Shown: one piece after another, positions 22,086 through 32,361 of the stretch
Position numbering within the stretch: position 1 is the first letter of the stretch
Layout: every line of letters begins with the position of its first letter
Assembly (NCBI GenBank): GCA_022496805.1
Contig: CM040088.1
Location: forward strand, 28,774,452 to 28,838,451
Direction of reading: 5' to 3'
Length of the DNA: 64,000 bases
From: Pohlia nutans
Lineage: Eukaryota > Streptophyta > Bryopsida > Bryales > Mniaceae
The notes under the pieces: generated by a model
The model's input: the letters and a program-made list of their open reading frames with translations, nothing else
What the model was told of the DNA's origin: nothing
Databases searched by the model: none
Program-made: the position numbers and the translations under genes

Positions 22086-23193
22086 CCTCTAAAAACGTGA
22101 GAGGCATAGAGCAAAACCAAGATCTATTATAAAATGTGTCTTCCATAACTTTGATGAAGTTAATTCCACCAAAGAAAATAAAAACTATGATGTTTGAAAA
22201 TTATCTATATGGTCAAATTTCCAAAAATAGTTTTAGATATTAATTTAACGAATATAGAAGCGATTAACTTTAAAAAAATCACCAAATTTTATATTTTATA
22301 TTTTTAGAATTCAAATTTTCTATTACTGATTGGAATTGTATTTTTCATTCAAAAAGTAAAACAAGCAAAAGAATTGATGGAGAGGACAACATTACTCTCT
22401 CCAAATAGTAAATTTTGTAACACTAAACAATGTAGAGGTGTTTGTTTTTGAAACATTCCCCTAAGAGGAGTTCAACCCTTAAGCGTTCACACTACAGTTA
22501 CTTGGTCAAACCTCATCAATTCCTCACATTTTAAAATACATATATTTTCTGGTATTTTTCTCCTATAATTTATTGTCAAACCAATTTGTCTTGATTTTTT
22601 CATGATTATTTAAATAAAAATTAATTTTATAAGATTTTTCAAAGTCTTTTCTTGTAAAAATCATAGTAGTTGTAAAAATCGTAGTAGTCACAAATTTGCT
22701 TAAAATTATATGAATTATCTATGGAAAATGTAAACAATAATGATAAACAACAAGATGTAGATGGCATGCTTATTGAGCTTGCATAAAATGAAATTCGATA
22801 GAAAAACGATTTCTGCAGTGTATTTTGGAGTTTTAGGGTCTTGAGCTGTAAAATGTTGTTAAAATAGTAATTTTATCAATTTTGAAGAATGGTAAATAGG
22901 ACTGGAAAGTAGAAGATAGCCCCCACGCTTTCTTAGTTGGGACCATTTGCATTTGAAATTAGGAACTAGGTGAAAATCAATGTGTGACTGAAAAATGAGC
23001 AAAGATGGCCCCATGGGGCTCCTTGCACACTTAGGAGTTAACTTGGATTAGCATAATTCAAATTGGGTTGGAAAGTAGACTTGATTTTCTATTAGAGAAT
23101 AATTTTAATTTATTCAAAAAATACTATTTTTGGCCTTGGGTAGCCCCTAAAAAAGGGCACTGACCACAAAATGGTCTCTTGGGCTCTTAGGGG
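22086..23193. mobile_element. Probable nested TTAA-type elements
   Basis: Outer ends CCTCTAAAAACGTG (after TTAA 22082-22085) and, complemented, CCCCTAAGAGCCC (before TTAA 23194-23197). An inner pair starts CCCTTAAGCGTTCAC at 22476 (flank TCAA) and ends at 23037 before TTAA. Ends agree only in the first 8-10 bases, so pairing is uncertain. Confidence 0.45.
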
Positions 23194-23197
23194 TTAA

Positions 23198-23446
23198 CAT
23201 ACATTATTGTAATCTTATTTTATATAGAAAATCACAAAATTATGATCACCACTAAAAGTTGTTGCCAAATTGTTTACCATTACATAAGGTTTTTTAGCCC
23301 TTCTACTGTTGACCTCAAAATCTTGGCCAATATTCCCAAATCACTATAGCATATTCGGAATCATGGGCAATCAGACCTCTAGAAGGCTGCGAGTTACTAT
23401 TCTAAAATAATAATTAAAAAAATAATATATATTAAAAAATTAAATT

Positions 23447-23481
<35 letters not shown>

Positions 23482-23994
23482 CTTAATTTTGATGTAGCAA
23501 TCTCTTGACCACGTCAGATTGGATATTATTACTTTTTAATAAATTTTTAATATGTTTTTTCTTTTAAAATTGAATTTTATTAAAAAATACTTTTTAATAT
23601 TTTAATATATATTTAATTAAATTATTTATTTTTAGTTTTTTAAAATATATAATTTTTAATTATATCTATCAATAAAAATTATATTCTTGCACGAGCATTG
23701 AAACGTCCCTCCTAGGACTTCAAATTTTTTTTAATGAATCTTTAGCTAAAGATTGGGAGGTGAGACATTGTATTTAATGTTAAAGCTTCTACAGTGCTAC
23801 TATTGAAAAGGGTGGACTTCACTAACTGCCTAAAAATCTTATGCACATGCGTGATAGTATCATTTTAGCTACGAGAAATAAATACCTCAAAAAAAATTGG
23901 CTCACACCCTCTAACAATTTTTACGTAGGGTTTGTTTGTTGTGTTTTCACATGCACATCTAGTTGTGAGTTTATTTGTTCCTATTGCTATTTAG
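23198..23994. other. AT-rich DNA with TA microsatellite
   Basis: No gene. A TA run occupies about 23451-23477, and the following 200 bp are almost pure A/T. Confidence 0.5.
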
Positions 23995-24132
23995 GGCCTC
24001 TTTACACTAAAGGTGAGAAGCTGTGAGGAGAGAAATTTCAGCCAATGAGAAATTGGTCTTCTCGGTTTCTAGGCCTCCCATTGGCTAAAATTTCTCTCCT
24101 CACGGCTTCTTGCCTCTAGTGTAAAGAGGCCC
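23995..24132. mobile_element. Tourist-like MITE (138 bp)
   Basis: Ends GGGCCTCTTTACACTA on both strands, TTA on both flanks. The TTA duplication and GGGCC start identify a PIF/Harbinger Tourist MITE. The element folds nearly end to end. Confidence 0.85.
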
Positions 24133-24573
24133 TTAATTGAAAGTTTCAGTTGCGGATTGTTTAAGGTCTGTAACAAAAATTGTACATGTCTACACAATGT
24201 CTGTCATTATGAGGTCATGACGAATAATTCACTTGAAGGCTGGTGTTGCATAGAAGGTATTCTTGAGTTAAAAGATAATCCTAATACTAATACTGAATGT
24301 GGAGGGCAGTGTCGGCATAGAATATTTCTAAAAATAAATACCAAATTTGTTGAGAATTTTTTTTTCAAAAAAAAGAATTACGGAAAAAAGAGGACCTTGA
24401 AAAATAATCATAATATTTAATAGCATGCACTATCCCTGCCTTGGCTCTACAGTAGATGGTGTGAAATATTCCACACCCAACAGCACTTCATCAGTAGCTA
24501 AGTGGACAAATAGAAGCTCAAGATGATGAGCAGAGTGCATGAAGCAAAGGCACTGGGCATGAAGGCTACTTAA

Positions 24574-25482
24574 CCCCTAAATTTTTGAGCGACCATATTC
24601 TGGTCGTTCCACTTTTTGGGCAGCTTGCAAGGACCTCATATTTTTAAAATTTTCAATGAAAATTTCAGTGTAGCTTCCAAAAACTACACTCTACATGTCG
24701 CACTTTGTTTCATGTCATTCCGATAAGTATTGCAAAAGTTATAAGCATTTGAAGTTTTTGAAGCGAGATCGGGCAGCAAGATTTTTTTTATTTTTTACTC
24801 TTTTTCAATTTTTTTTTTTTGATTCATGATTGGTTGATCTTTATCTACAAATGAAGCTTTAAATCTACCCATTTTGAGCAATGGGATAAAAGTTATGAGG
24901 AGATCTGTTTTTTAGGCAGTTTGGACAAAAAAAACTTTGAAGCTCATTTCTAAACTCAATTTTCAAATTTTTTTAATGAAATAAAAGGCACTAGGTGAAG
25001 ATTTCCAAGTACAACATTCTCACCGTTAAGATTGACATTTTACAATTCCATGTCAAACTTATTAATGATTTTCTTTTTCCTTTCACTTTGTACCCACTTC
25101 TAGTAATTGTTTTATGAAAAAATTAATATGAGCTTTTTTCTTACAAGATTTTATATTTGAAGACTTAACTCAATTGTTAACATGGCCTTGCCATTCATTG
25201 AATTTCTAACCCATTCAAAAAAAATATATTAATTTCTAAAGTTCAAATTTGTCACCGGATTGAACCCCAAAAAATCTTCTTTTGCAACTTTGATCCTTAT
25301 AATCTAAGAATCTAATGGTCATTTTGCTCTCAAATTTTGTGCTCACATGAAAATTCAAGTTGGGTATTAGATCTTTCGGTTAAATGATGAAAAAACTAAA
25401 AAACATATGATTTCTTCTGCAACTTCCAAATGCTGCGTTTTTCATGGTTTTTTGTGAGAATACGGTCCTGGTCCTTTAGGGG
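24574..25482. mobile_element. TTAA-flanked element 5
   Basis: 909 bp between TTAA at 24570-24573 and 25483-25486. Ends CCCCTAAATTTTTGAGCGACC and, complemented, CCCCTAAAGGACCAGGACCG. No open frame of note. Confidence 0.75.
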
Positions 25483-25486
25483 TTAA

Positions 25487-25879
25487 TGTTATGATGTATT
25501 CATTCATCTAACCTTATTTTCTGAAAATAATCAAATATTTGACACAGATGCGTGGATCCTGCTCTCCACATATGGTAACCATTAAATTTTGTTGAATTTA
25601 TCGAGTCCAATTTTAGAACATCTTGATTGTGACTTCCAAGGTAAAGGAACATTTGAACCAAGTGATTGTGATAGCACAACTGAGATGCTCACAATTGTTA
25701 CATTTTTTTTATTGTTTTTGAAGCAGTGGGGTTGGTTGTTGCATACTGTACGTAGGAAATTGCAAAGCCACACTATTTCAAATCTCACACATTCAAAGAG
25801 CATGATGGATGGATCATTGTTGTGGATGTGAAAGCCAGCTTTTATACAACGTTTAGACATGGTGTTGCATGTGTGGAAA
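25487..25879. other. Unassigned DNA with overlapping open frames
   Basis: Open frames of 80 codons (plus, 25589-25831) and 106 codons (minus, 25582-25902) overlap. Neither resembles a known family. A third plus frame near 25800-25880 reads DGWIIVVDVKASFYTTFRHG. A decayed gene fragment is possible but unproven. Confidence 0.3.
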
Positions 25880-25883
25880 TTAA

Positions 25884-26456
25884 CCCATAATTGCCTAACC
25901 ATGTGTTTTTGGCCTCATGTACATAATTGAAATTTGTTTTCTCATCCGCCATGCACTTTTTGCAAGTAAAAAAAATACTACAAAATTCTATGGCAAGATA
26001 GTTTCATTCTATGGCAAGATAGTTTCATCCGATTAAAAAGGGGATGATTTGTGAAAATTATATGCCTCATTTCCACCAATTTTTTTAAGATCTTGGTTCA
26101 AAACGAATCAAAATTGCTCTTGAAAAAATCAACTCATGAAATTAAGTAACCAATAAATCTTCAAAAATCATTACACTTAGAATATTACATTTCAACCCAT
26201 CACAACAAATTTCATTCACAAATTGTCAATATCTTATTTGTAATCGAATTACAAAAGAATTTTGAATTTTATGTTTCAAATTTTATACACAAGTATTGGT
26301 GATTGCAATCATAGATCTAACCGTATGGATAGAATCTAAAATTCATAATGTACAACTTTTATTCATACATCAAGTTCAAAATATCCCTCTTAGTCGCATT
26401 TTATAATGCATCTTTGCAATTCTCCAAATGTGAAGAGGACTGTAGGCATTTAGGGG
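25884..26456. mobile_element. TTAA-flanked MITE 6
   Basis: 573 bp between TTAA at 25880-25883 and 26457-26460. Ends CCCATAATTGCC (degenerate) and, complemented, CCCCTAAATGCC. Internal similarity to MITE 1. One base (A) separates its right TTAA from the left TTAA of the next element. Confidence 0.68.
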
Positions 26457-26524
26457 TTAAATTAACCCTTTAGTGCCCAGTCCACCATAATATGGTCACT
26501 AAGACTCTGTAATTTGAAATAAGG

Positions 26525-26885
26525 GCCGCTTCACACTATGGCCGTCTAAGTCGAGAGGCCGTGGGATTGAGTGGCCAAAATTTGTTGAGAGTCCAAATAA
26601 ATGGGCTGAAAATAGGCAATAAAATATAGTTTTCATTTTTTATGAAAAGAAATTGACGGCCTCTCGACCATAGTTTGGGTTTCCATTCCCGTCTGACCCA
26701 AACTTCCTTTCGAGAGGCCGTCGCCTTGGTCAAAAAGTGTTGCCATGTAAGCATTTTGGAGGGCGACAGCCTTTGGACTTTGGCCTCTAGTGTGAAGGGT
26801 CGAGAGGCCGAACTCTTGGTTTCTTGCAATCTGATTGGTGGAAATTGACGGCCTCTTGACCTTCGACCATAGTGTGAAGCGGCCC
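26525..26885. mobile_element. Tourist-like MITE, GGGCCGCTTCACACTATGG ends
   Basis: About 361 bp, inverted ends GGGCCGCTTCACACTATGG, flanked by TAA on each side. Internal direct and inverted copies of TCGAGAGGCCG. No coding capacity. Confidence 0.8.
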
Positions 26886-26888
26886 TAA

Positions 26889-27351
26889 GGCCCTCTTTAC
26901 ACTACAAGTGAGAAGCCGTGGAGAAAACCTCACAAGGGCCATAGCTCATCCTTGAGAAGCCAACCTTTGAACTTGACGGCCTTTGGATATAGTGTAAAGT
27001 GAGAAAGGGCTACAAAAGAAAGTGCCAATTTAAAAAAATAAAGTTCTTACATATTTCTTAAAAAATAAAAAATGATTGGTTGTGAGAATTTTGGCCAAAC
27101 GGCCCCCTAAATTTTGCGTTAGACCCACCTCTTGAGGTGAGCTTGACGCAAAATCCGGGGGCCTTGAAAAATGTCCACTTTTCTTGCCACGAAGGACAAA
27201 AATGTTGTTCATGTCATTTTCTCCTCCTTCCGTCCCTTGGACTGAAAATTTCGGGTGTAAAGTGACATTCTTTGGTCTTCTCAATTTTTAGGCCTCCCAT
27301 TGGCTGAAATTTCTCTATTCACGGCTTCTTGCCTCTAGTGTAAAGAGGCCC
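26889..27351. mobile_element. Tourist-like MITE, GGCCCTCTTTACACTA ends
   Basis: About 463 bp with ends related to the 138-bp MITE at 23995. TAA on each flank; the left TAA is also the right TAA of the preceding MITE, so the two sit back to back. Confidence 0.78.
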
Positions 27352-28056
27352 TAACTATCAATCTGTTGGGATTTGGAACTTTAGTTCAGATTTCCCCACT
27401 TATCATACAGACTTGTTGCCAAAAACGGATCTTCAATTGCTCATGCACATCTTCCAGAATATGCAATTGTACACGGTGACTGCCACATAATACGTACAGA
27501 GATGTACAAAAGAGACGGTGAGTGTGTATAAAAGATGACCCGCAGTTGGATGAAGAACAATTCCCATACAACACGGTATTTATATATTTTATTTGGATGT
27601 TGCTCCTACAATTTGGGTTTCAATGTAATGCGCAGGAGCTGTATAAATGTGTAGCGTAAACTGCATACATGAAGAAGGTGACAAATTAAATCATTGTAAA
27701 TGTTGTATGAAGAAGATGTACATAGCATTTTGAAGATGCTAATGCACTGAATCTCTGAACCGCTATTTCGAGATTTGTCCAAAAAATTCTCATCATTCCT
27801 TGAATTTTGAAGTAGCACACCCTGCAAAATCAACAGTTTATGACGCTCGCATATGGTGTTCTCTTGTAGTATAATGTAACAACTGCACTGTTGGATGTGG
27901 AATACAATTACGAGGAAGGGTGCTTACACAAGTTCACTTCTATTTCGACTGGCTACATACTAAAAATAGCAGAATAAAATTACAGAAATGCAAGCAAACT
28001 GCAAAAAACAATGAATTCTCGTAAATTTTGGCTACAATACCTTAAGCACTAAAGGG

Positions 28057-28813
28057 TTAAAGTCTCATGTCATAGTTTTGTAAGGTTGGCAAAAACAAGC
28101 CCAACCGTAGGTTGGAGCATGAACTTCATAATTTTTTTATAAGTAACAAGAAAAAATATTTTACAAGTTTTTTAGTTGATTTTTTTCATTGATTCTTAAT
28201 TTAGTTGTTAAACATATAATCGAGTTAACCGAAATCAGAACAGGTAATCTGACCCCCAAAATATAAGGAAACCAGAGCCTATGTCGTCTTTGAGTGTAAC
28301 CGAAATCAAATCAAATAGTGAATCTAACACCCTCCAACTTCAATTTTAGACAAGAGCTTTGCAAGTCAGTCCAAGTTGTCAGAGCCACCTAATCAAACAA
28401 GTCACCTAATTATATCTCAAGTTTGCCACATGCCTTGCCATTATCTCAAATTGGATGTGGGCCATCGCCTCCAAGCCTTCGCTCTCTGTGAACTCACTTT
28501 AGACTGAGTTTGGCCACCTTTGTGACGGCAAAACTAGTTCACCCTCCTTTCTATTTTGGATTCTTTGAAAACCATCCCAGTTTGCTTGGTTGCCTTAGAT
28601 ACCGGTCAGACTCACCTCACTTAACATGTATTCTCTCTTCTCTACGGTTAACTCTATTTTATGAGGAAAATTGAGTGAGATGAACTACATTTTTGCAAAA
28701 AAAACTTTACACTACTGATCCCAATGCTCTTAGGAAAGATGAAACTAATAATAAAATATTCACTATGGTTCTAATAACAAGTGAGGGAGATAGGAGACAA
28801 GTTCTAACTTTAA
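28057..28813. repeat. Diverged third copy of block P
   Basis: Shares ordered landmarks with 32590-33134 and 38320-39248: AAGTCTCATGTCA, GAACTTCATAAT, TTCATTGATTCT, ACATTTTTGCAA, TCCCAATGCTCT, AACAAGTGAGGG. About 420 bp at 28229-28647 are extra and are bounded by GTTAACCG / CGGTTAAC. The block ends exactly at a TTAA occupied by a transposon terminus. Confidence 0.6.
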
Positions 28814-28846
28814 CCCCTAAACGCCCAACCATTCATTTTATGGCTA
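28814..28846 (+). mobile_element. Truncated TTAA-type transposon terminus
   Basis: TTAA (28810-28813) followed by CCCCTAAACGCCCAACC, an element left end. Only 33 bp remain before the inverted-duplication arm begins. The flanking TTAA corresponds to the unoccupied TTAA at 33131-33134. Confidence 0.65.
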
Positions 28847-29275
28847 ATTGCTGTGTTCTCCCTGAACTTCTTGCCGGATCCCCTGTTCTCAATCTCCTTG
28901 CCCAAGATCCCTCCGTCGTTGTTCGAGATTTCGGAAGACTCCGCGAACGTCGTAGCACATAAATTTCAATCACTCTGGAACTCTGGCTGCTCAGTCTTTC
29001 ATCAGATTGTTGTGCAAAGAGACCGCGTTCTGTTTTTCAAGGTGATGGTAGTGCTCCGTGTGCTCAAGTTTTTCGGGCGATTTTCCTTCCAGAGCTTGCT
29101 CTTCATGAGCGTGACTGCAGCTTTCACTGCTCCCTACATGTACGAGCAGAACGAGGACGAGTTTGACAAGCTGTGCACTCTGGCATTCGAAACCTTCGAC
29201 AATTACTACGGACTCGTCGCCAGTCGATTGCCGGAGAATCTCCGAGGGCGGTTGCAGATGAAGAAGGTGCAGTAG
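28847..29275 (+). pseudogene. 3-beta-HSD/reticulon 3' fragment
   Basis: The last 143 codons (including stop) of the 11438-13147 gene, identical in sequence, starting LIAVFSLNFLPDP and ending RLQMKKVQ. It lacks the dehydrogenase domain, the start codon and a promoter: an in-frame TAA lies at 28811 and no ATG precedes the conserved part. It would encode only the second reticulon hairpin, so it is a truncated gene copy. Confidence 0.9.
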
Positions 29276-30184
29276 GTAACTCGGACCGACCATCATTTTC
29301 CTTTTTGATCTCAGAGGAATCCTTGTGGCTGGAAAATCCACGAGGTTTTGTGTGGCGTTTTGATGTGTGTAGCCTGGACCTAAGCGGAGTAGTACAATCA
29401 TGTAGGCGGCGTATCATCATGCACAACGAGAGCAAGTGATATATCAACCATCTTGGAGAAGGGGGTTATACACATAGTGCAGTATACTATCGATGTAAAA
29501 TTAGGTAGGATATTTTTTTGTCGAGAGCGACAGAGCTGAGGAGAACGTGTTAGTAAGCACTGACAAACAATACGAACATGTAATTTTGGTTGCTTTTGAA
29601 TTTGAGAAGCTTTCCAGGTGACACTGGTCGTAGATATTGAGTACGTTCTGATGGTTTGCAGTTAATCCAGTCCTCAGTGAAGCAACACTTGGTTTGATTC
29701 TTGACAATGCTTCCTCAAGTTTGTTTAGATTCTTGAACCAAATGAATGCTCGAATTCCACAGATTACAAACATGAAATTGAAAATCAACGGGAAGCATTT
29801 GATCGAAAGACGTCTTGTTTCCACCCCAAAGAATATATTGTCTCATCAGTGCATACCCCCAGTGAGTATTTTTTCAGAATGCACAGAGACAATCTGAAAG
29901 TGTGGACGACTGAATATCAACTCACTAGCTATGGGCACCTTGGAACGGAAGTTGGAGACAGTAGCATCATCGGATGGGCGGGCAAGTGATATGGCCGAGG
30001 TACAGCTTGGAGGATGATGCACAGAACCAAGTCTGAAGCTGGTGCCGAAGTGCCAACAAGTGAACAAACTGGACGTGACAGCAGCGACTGACCATGGCTG
30101 TAGTCTATGAATGATTTACTGTGTGAAAAGAAGTTCTTTGTTATGGGAAGTGCAGGAGCTTTGCGTTGGGCTGTTGTGATTTAC

Positions 30185-30228
30185 CCCATGTGCATGGGAG
30201 ACGAGGCAGGGGGCTGGGGAGTATAAGA
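30185..30228 (+). promoter_or_regulatory. U2 copy E promoter: conserved -70 palindrome and TATA
   Basis: CCCATGTGCATGGGA at 30185-30199 and TATAAGA at 30222-30228, 68 and 31 bp upstream of the snRNA start. Identical to copy D. Confidence 0.6.
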
Positions 30229-30252
30229 AGGCGAGGGTGAGGGTTGAGAAGT

Positions 30253-30448
30253 ATACCTTTCTCGGCCTTTTGGCTAAGATCAAGTGTAGTATCTGTTCTT
30301 ATCAGTTTAATATCTGATACGGGGGTCATCGATCCCCATGATATTAATCTAATTTTTCTTGGGAGCGGGGTCATCCGGTAGCTTGCTACCCGGCCCCGCG
30401 CGCGTCGCCTTGGTATTGCACTACTTCCTTGGCCGGCGCATCCCTCTC
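30253..30448 (+). ncRNA. U2: U2 spliceosomal snRNA, copy E
   Basis: Exact mirror of copy D, with all U2 landmarks intact (stem-loop I, GTAGTA, stem IIa, Sm region, stem III/IV) and intact promoter elements. Likely functional if the duplication is real. Confidence 0.92.
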
Positions 30449-31008
30449 CCCCCTCCCCACCAGGAGGGGACCCAATCGAAACCCTAAACTGCAATCCGGG
30501 ACACTCCTAGCTGTGCTCGCCAGTGTCTGGAAATCTTGTTTCTCACTACCGTAGGCGGCGGAGTTGTATGCCACCATGAAGATGATAAGGTGGTTTGTTA
30601 GAGCAGCAGCCAGGGGTAGTGATCCGATGAAGTTGTGATCAATTCGTTGTGCAAATATGGGGAGCGAGAGTTAGGGTTGAAGGTGAATTTTTTCTGGTTC
30701 GTCTGTTGCGATTCTTGTGTCTACCTTCTACATCACTTCGCTGAGTTTCCTAGACTCGTTAGTATGTGACATTAGAATCTATCATCTTAGTTTGGCTCTG
30801 GAGTAAATCCTCTCTCCCTCCTTGTGAGTTGATATGATATGGGGTTGGTCTTTCAAGGTGAAGCTTCCATATAAAGTGTGAGTATTTGCAGTATCAGCAC
30901 TTGCTTATTACTTCAGCCTGCATGCTGAACGCATCTGTAAAATTTAGAGCTCCTGAGTACGAATATGTCCATTGTTTCACAATTGGACTTGCTTGTCTGC
31001 AAGTGCAG

Positions 31009-31365
31009 TTTGAGTGTACCGGAGGAAGCCCCTTCTACCGCCGTCCTTAGGTTCGCAGTGGAGTGTCATCATCTCTAATGGTGAGCCATTTTCCGTTGTC
31101 GGATTTTCTTTTGATTGCAGGCAGTGTAGGGTTTGCATTCGTCCTGAGAAGGTGACATGTTGCCGATTCATGTGCCACAACAAAGTAACGATTGTGGGAG
31201 ATGCTTTTGTTCAAATCACTGTCGGTGATTCTACTTACAGAAAAGGTCAAGTTGTGTATATTGGTATGCCGATTCTTCTTGTTTTGTTTCACTATGATAA
31301 TAAATGGGTGGACATCCCTTGTGAGCTTGCAGATGGAGTTGGCATCAATCCGGAACAAAGCGCAG
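31009..31365 (+). pseudogene. UFM1 fragment E (exons 2 and 3)
   Basis: Exact mirror of fragment D: exon 31009-31080 (SVPEEAPSTAVLRFA, then a deletion and frame change into SVIISN), intron 31081-31332, exon 31333-31365 (DGVGINPEQSAG). UFM1 is the conjugated ubiquitin-fold protein of the ufmylation pathway; the exons for the start and for the C-terminal glycine tail are missing. Confidence 0.72.
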
Positions 31366-31984
31366 GTAAATTTTTCTGTCCTCTGTTTTCTAGGTCACAG
31401 CTCGTTAATTTCCGCTCTCAGAGATTACAAAGAATTATTTTGAAGAGCTTTGATTGGTGAACGGACCTAGTGTAGTGGGGCAGGCAATGAGTTTTTGAAA
31501 CATGAAACAGAGCTGACGTTGATTCCTCGTGACAGGGTTGGGCATTCGTGCTGCTAATCATGAACTGAACGATTTCTTTTGGGGAAGAAGCGGTGGCGCT
31601 TTTCTGGATTAGTGCTCTTTGCTTGATTTATAACTCAAGCATGACCAAGAATGATCTAAGCATCATCTGGATTCTAAAGCTGACTGAGAGTTTATATTGT
31701 AAGTATTTGATATCCTTGTAGTGTAACGGCTACTAAATGCAATTCAATCCTGGTTTGAGAGTACATTAAATAGTAATTCACCGAAGCTGGTGGTTGTCAG
31801 TAGCGAGCCGATGGATGCATGCAGATGTAAGGAATAGATGGGGGATCGGAGGGCGTAGTAGTGAAGTGATGGAGTTCTCAATAGGAAGAAGGGGGAGGGG
31901 GCTAAATTGTGATTTATCCCATATGCATGGGAGGCGAGGACGGGGCTGGGGAGTATAAGAAGGCGAGGGTGAGGCTGGAGAAGT

Positions 31985-32180
31985 ATACCTTTCTCGGCCT
32001 GTTGGCAAAGATCAAGTGTAGTATCTATTCTTATCAGTTAAATATCTGATACGGGGATCATCAATCCCCATGATATTAATCTAATTTTTCTTGGGAGCGG
32101 GGTCATCCGGGAGCTTGCTACCCGGCCCCGCGCGCGTCGCCTTGGTATTGCACTACCTCCTTGGTCGGCAAAGCCCTCTC
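31985..32180 (+). pseudogene. Variant U2 snRNA, copy F
   Basis: Same substitutions in stem-loop I and stem IIa as copy C. After position 32165 the 3' end departs from copy C (TCGGCAAAGCC instead of CAGGCGCAGCC), showing that the duplication breakpoint falls within the snRNA. TATA and the -70 palindrome are present upstream. Confidence 0.78.
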
Positions 32181-32361
32181 TCCACTTCCTATCAGGAGAC
32201 CACGCAAATCAAACCCTAAACTGCATTCGATGACACACCTAGCACGATGGTCAGGCAGTGGAAGTCCTGCTTCTCACTATTCGAATAGGAGAATGTTGTT
32301 TTGTTGGAGCGGAGATTTTCATTCGACGAAGTTTTGATCAATTCGTTGTTGAAATTAGTGG

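Larger units (their letters stand above)
26466..28056. mobile_element. TTAA-flanked element 7, carrying two Tourist MITEs
   Basis: 1,591 bp between TTAA at 26462-26465 and 28057-28060. Ends CCCTTTAGTGCCCAG and, complemented, CCCTTTAGTGCTTAAGG. The right flank continues as AAGTCTCATGTCA, which is the sequence found next to an intact TTAA at 32590-32593 in a paralogous block. Two Tourist MITEs are inserted inside. Confidence 0.75.
28847..32165. repeat. Right arm of 3,319-bp inverted duplication
   Basis: Mirror of 8548-11866 (coordinates sum to 40713). Left boundary is inside 3-beta-HSD coding sequence, joined to a transposon terminus; right boundary is inside U2 copy F, after which the sequence diverges from copy C. 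Confidence 0.95.

Noticed and set aside
28229..28647. Additional TTAA element with CCG ends
   Set aside because: TTAACCG and CGGTTAA bound an insert in block P copy 3, but the paralogous sequence has no TTAA at that point and the ends match for too few bases.
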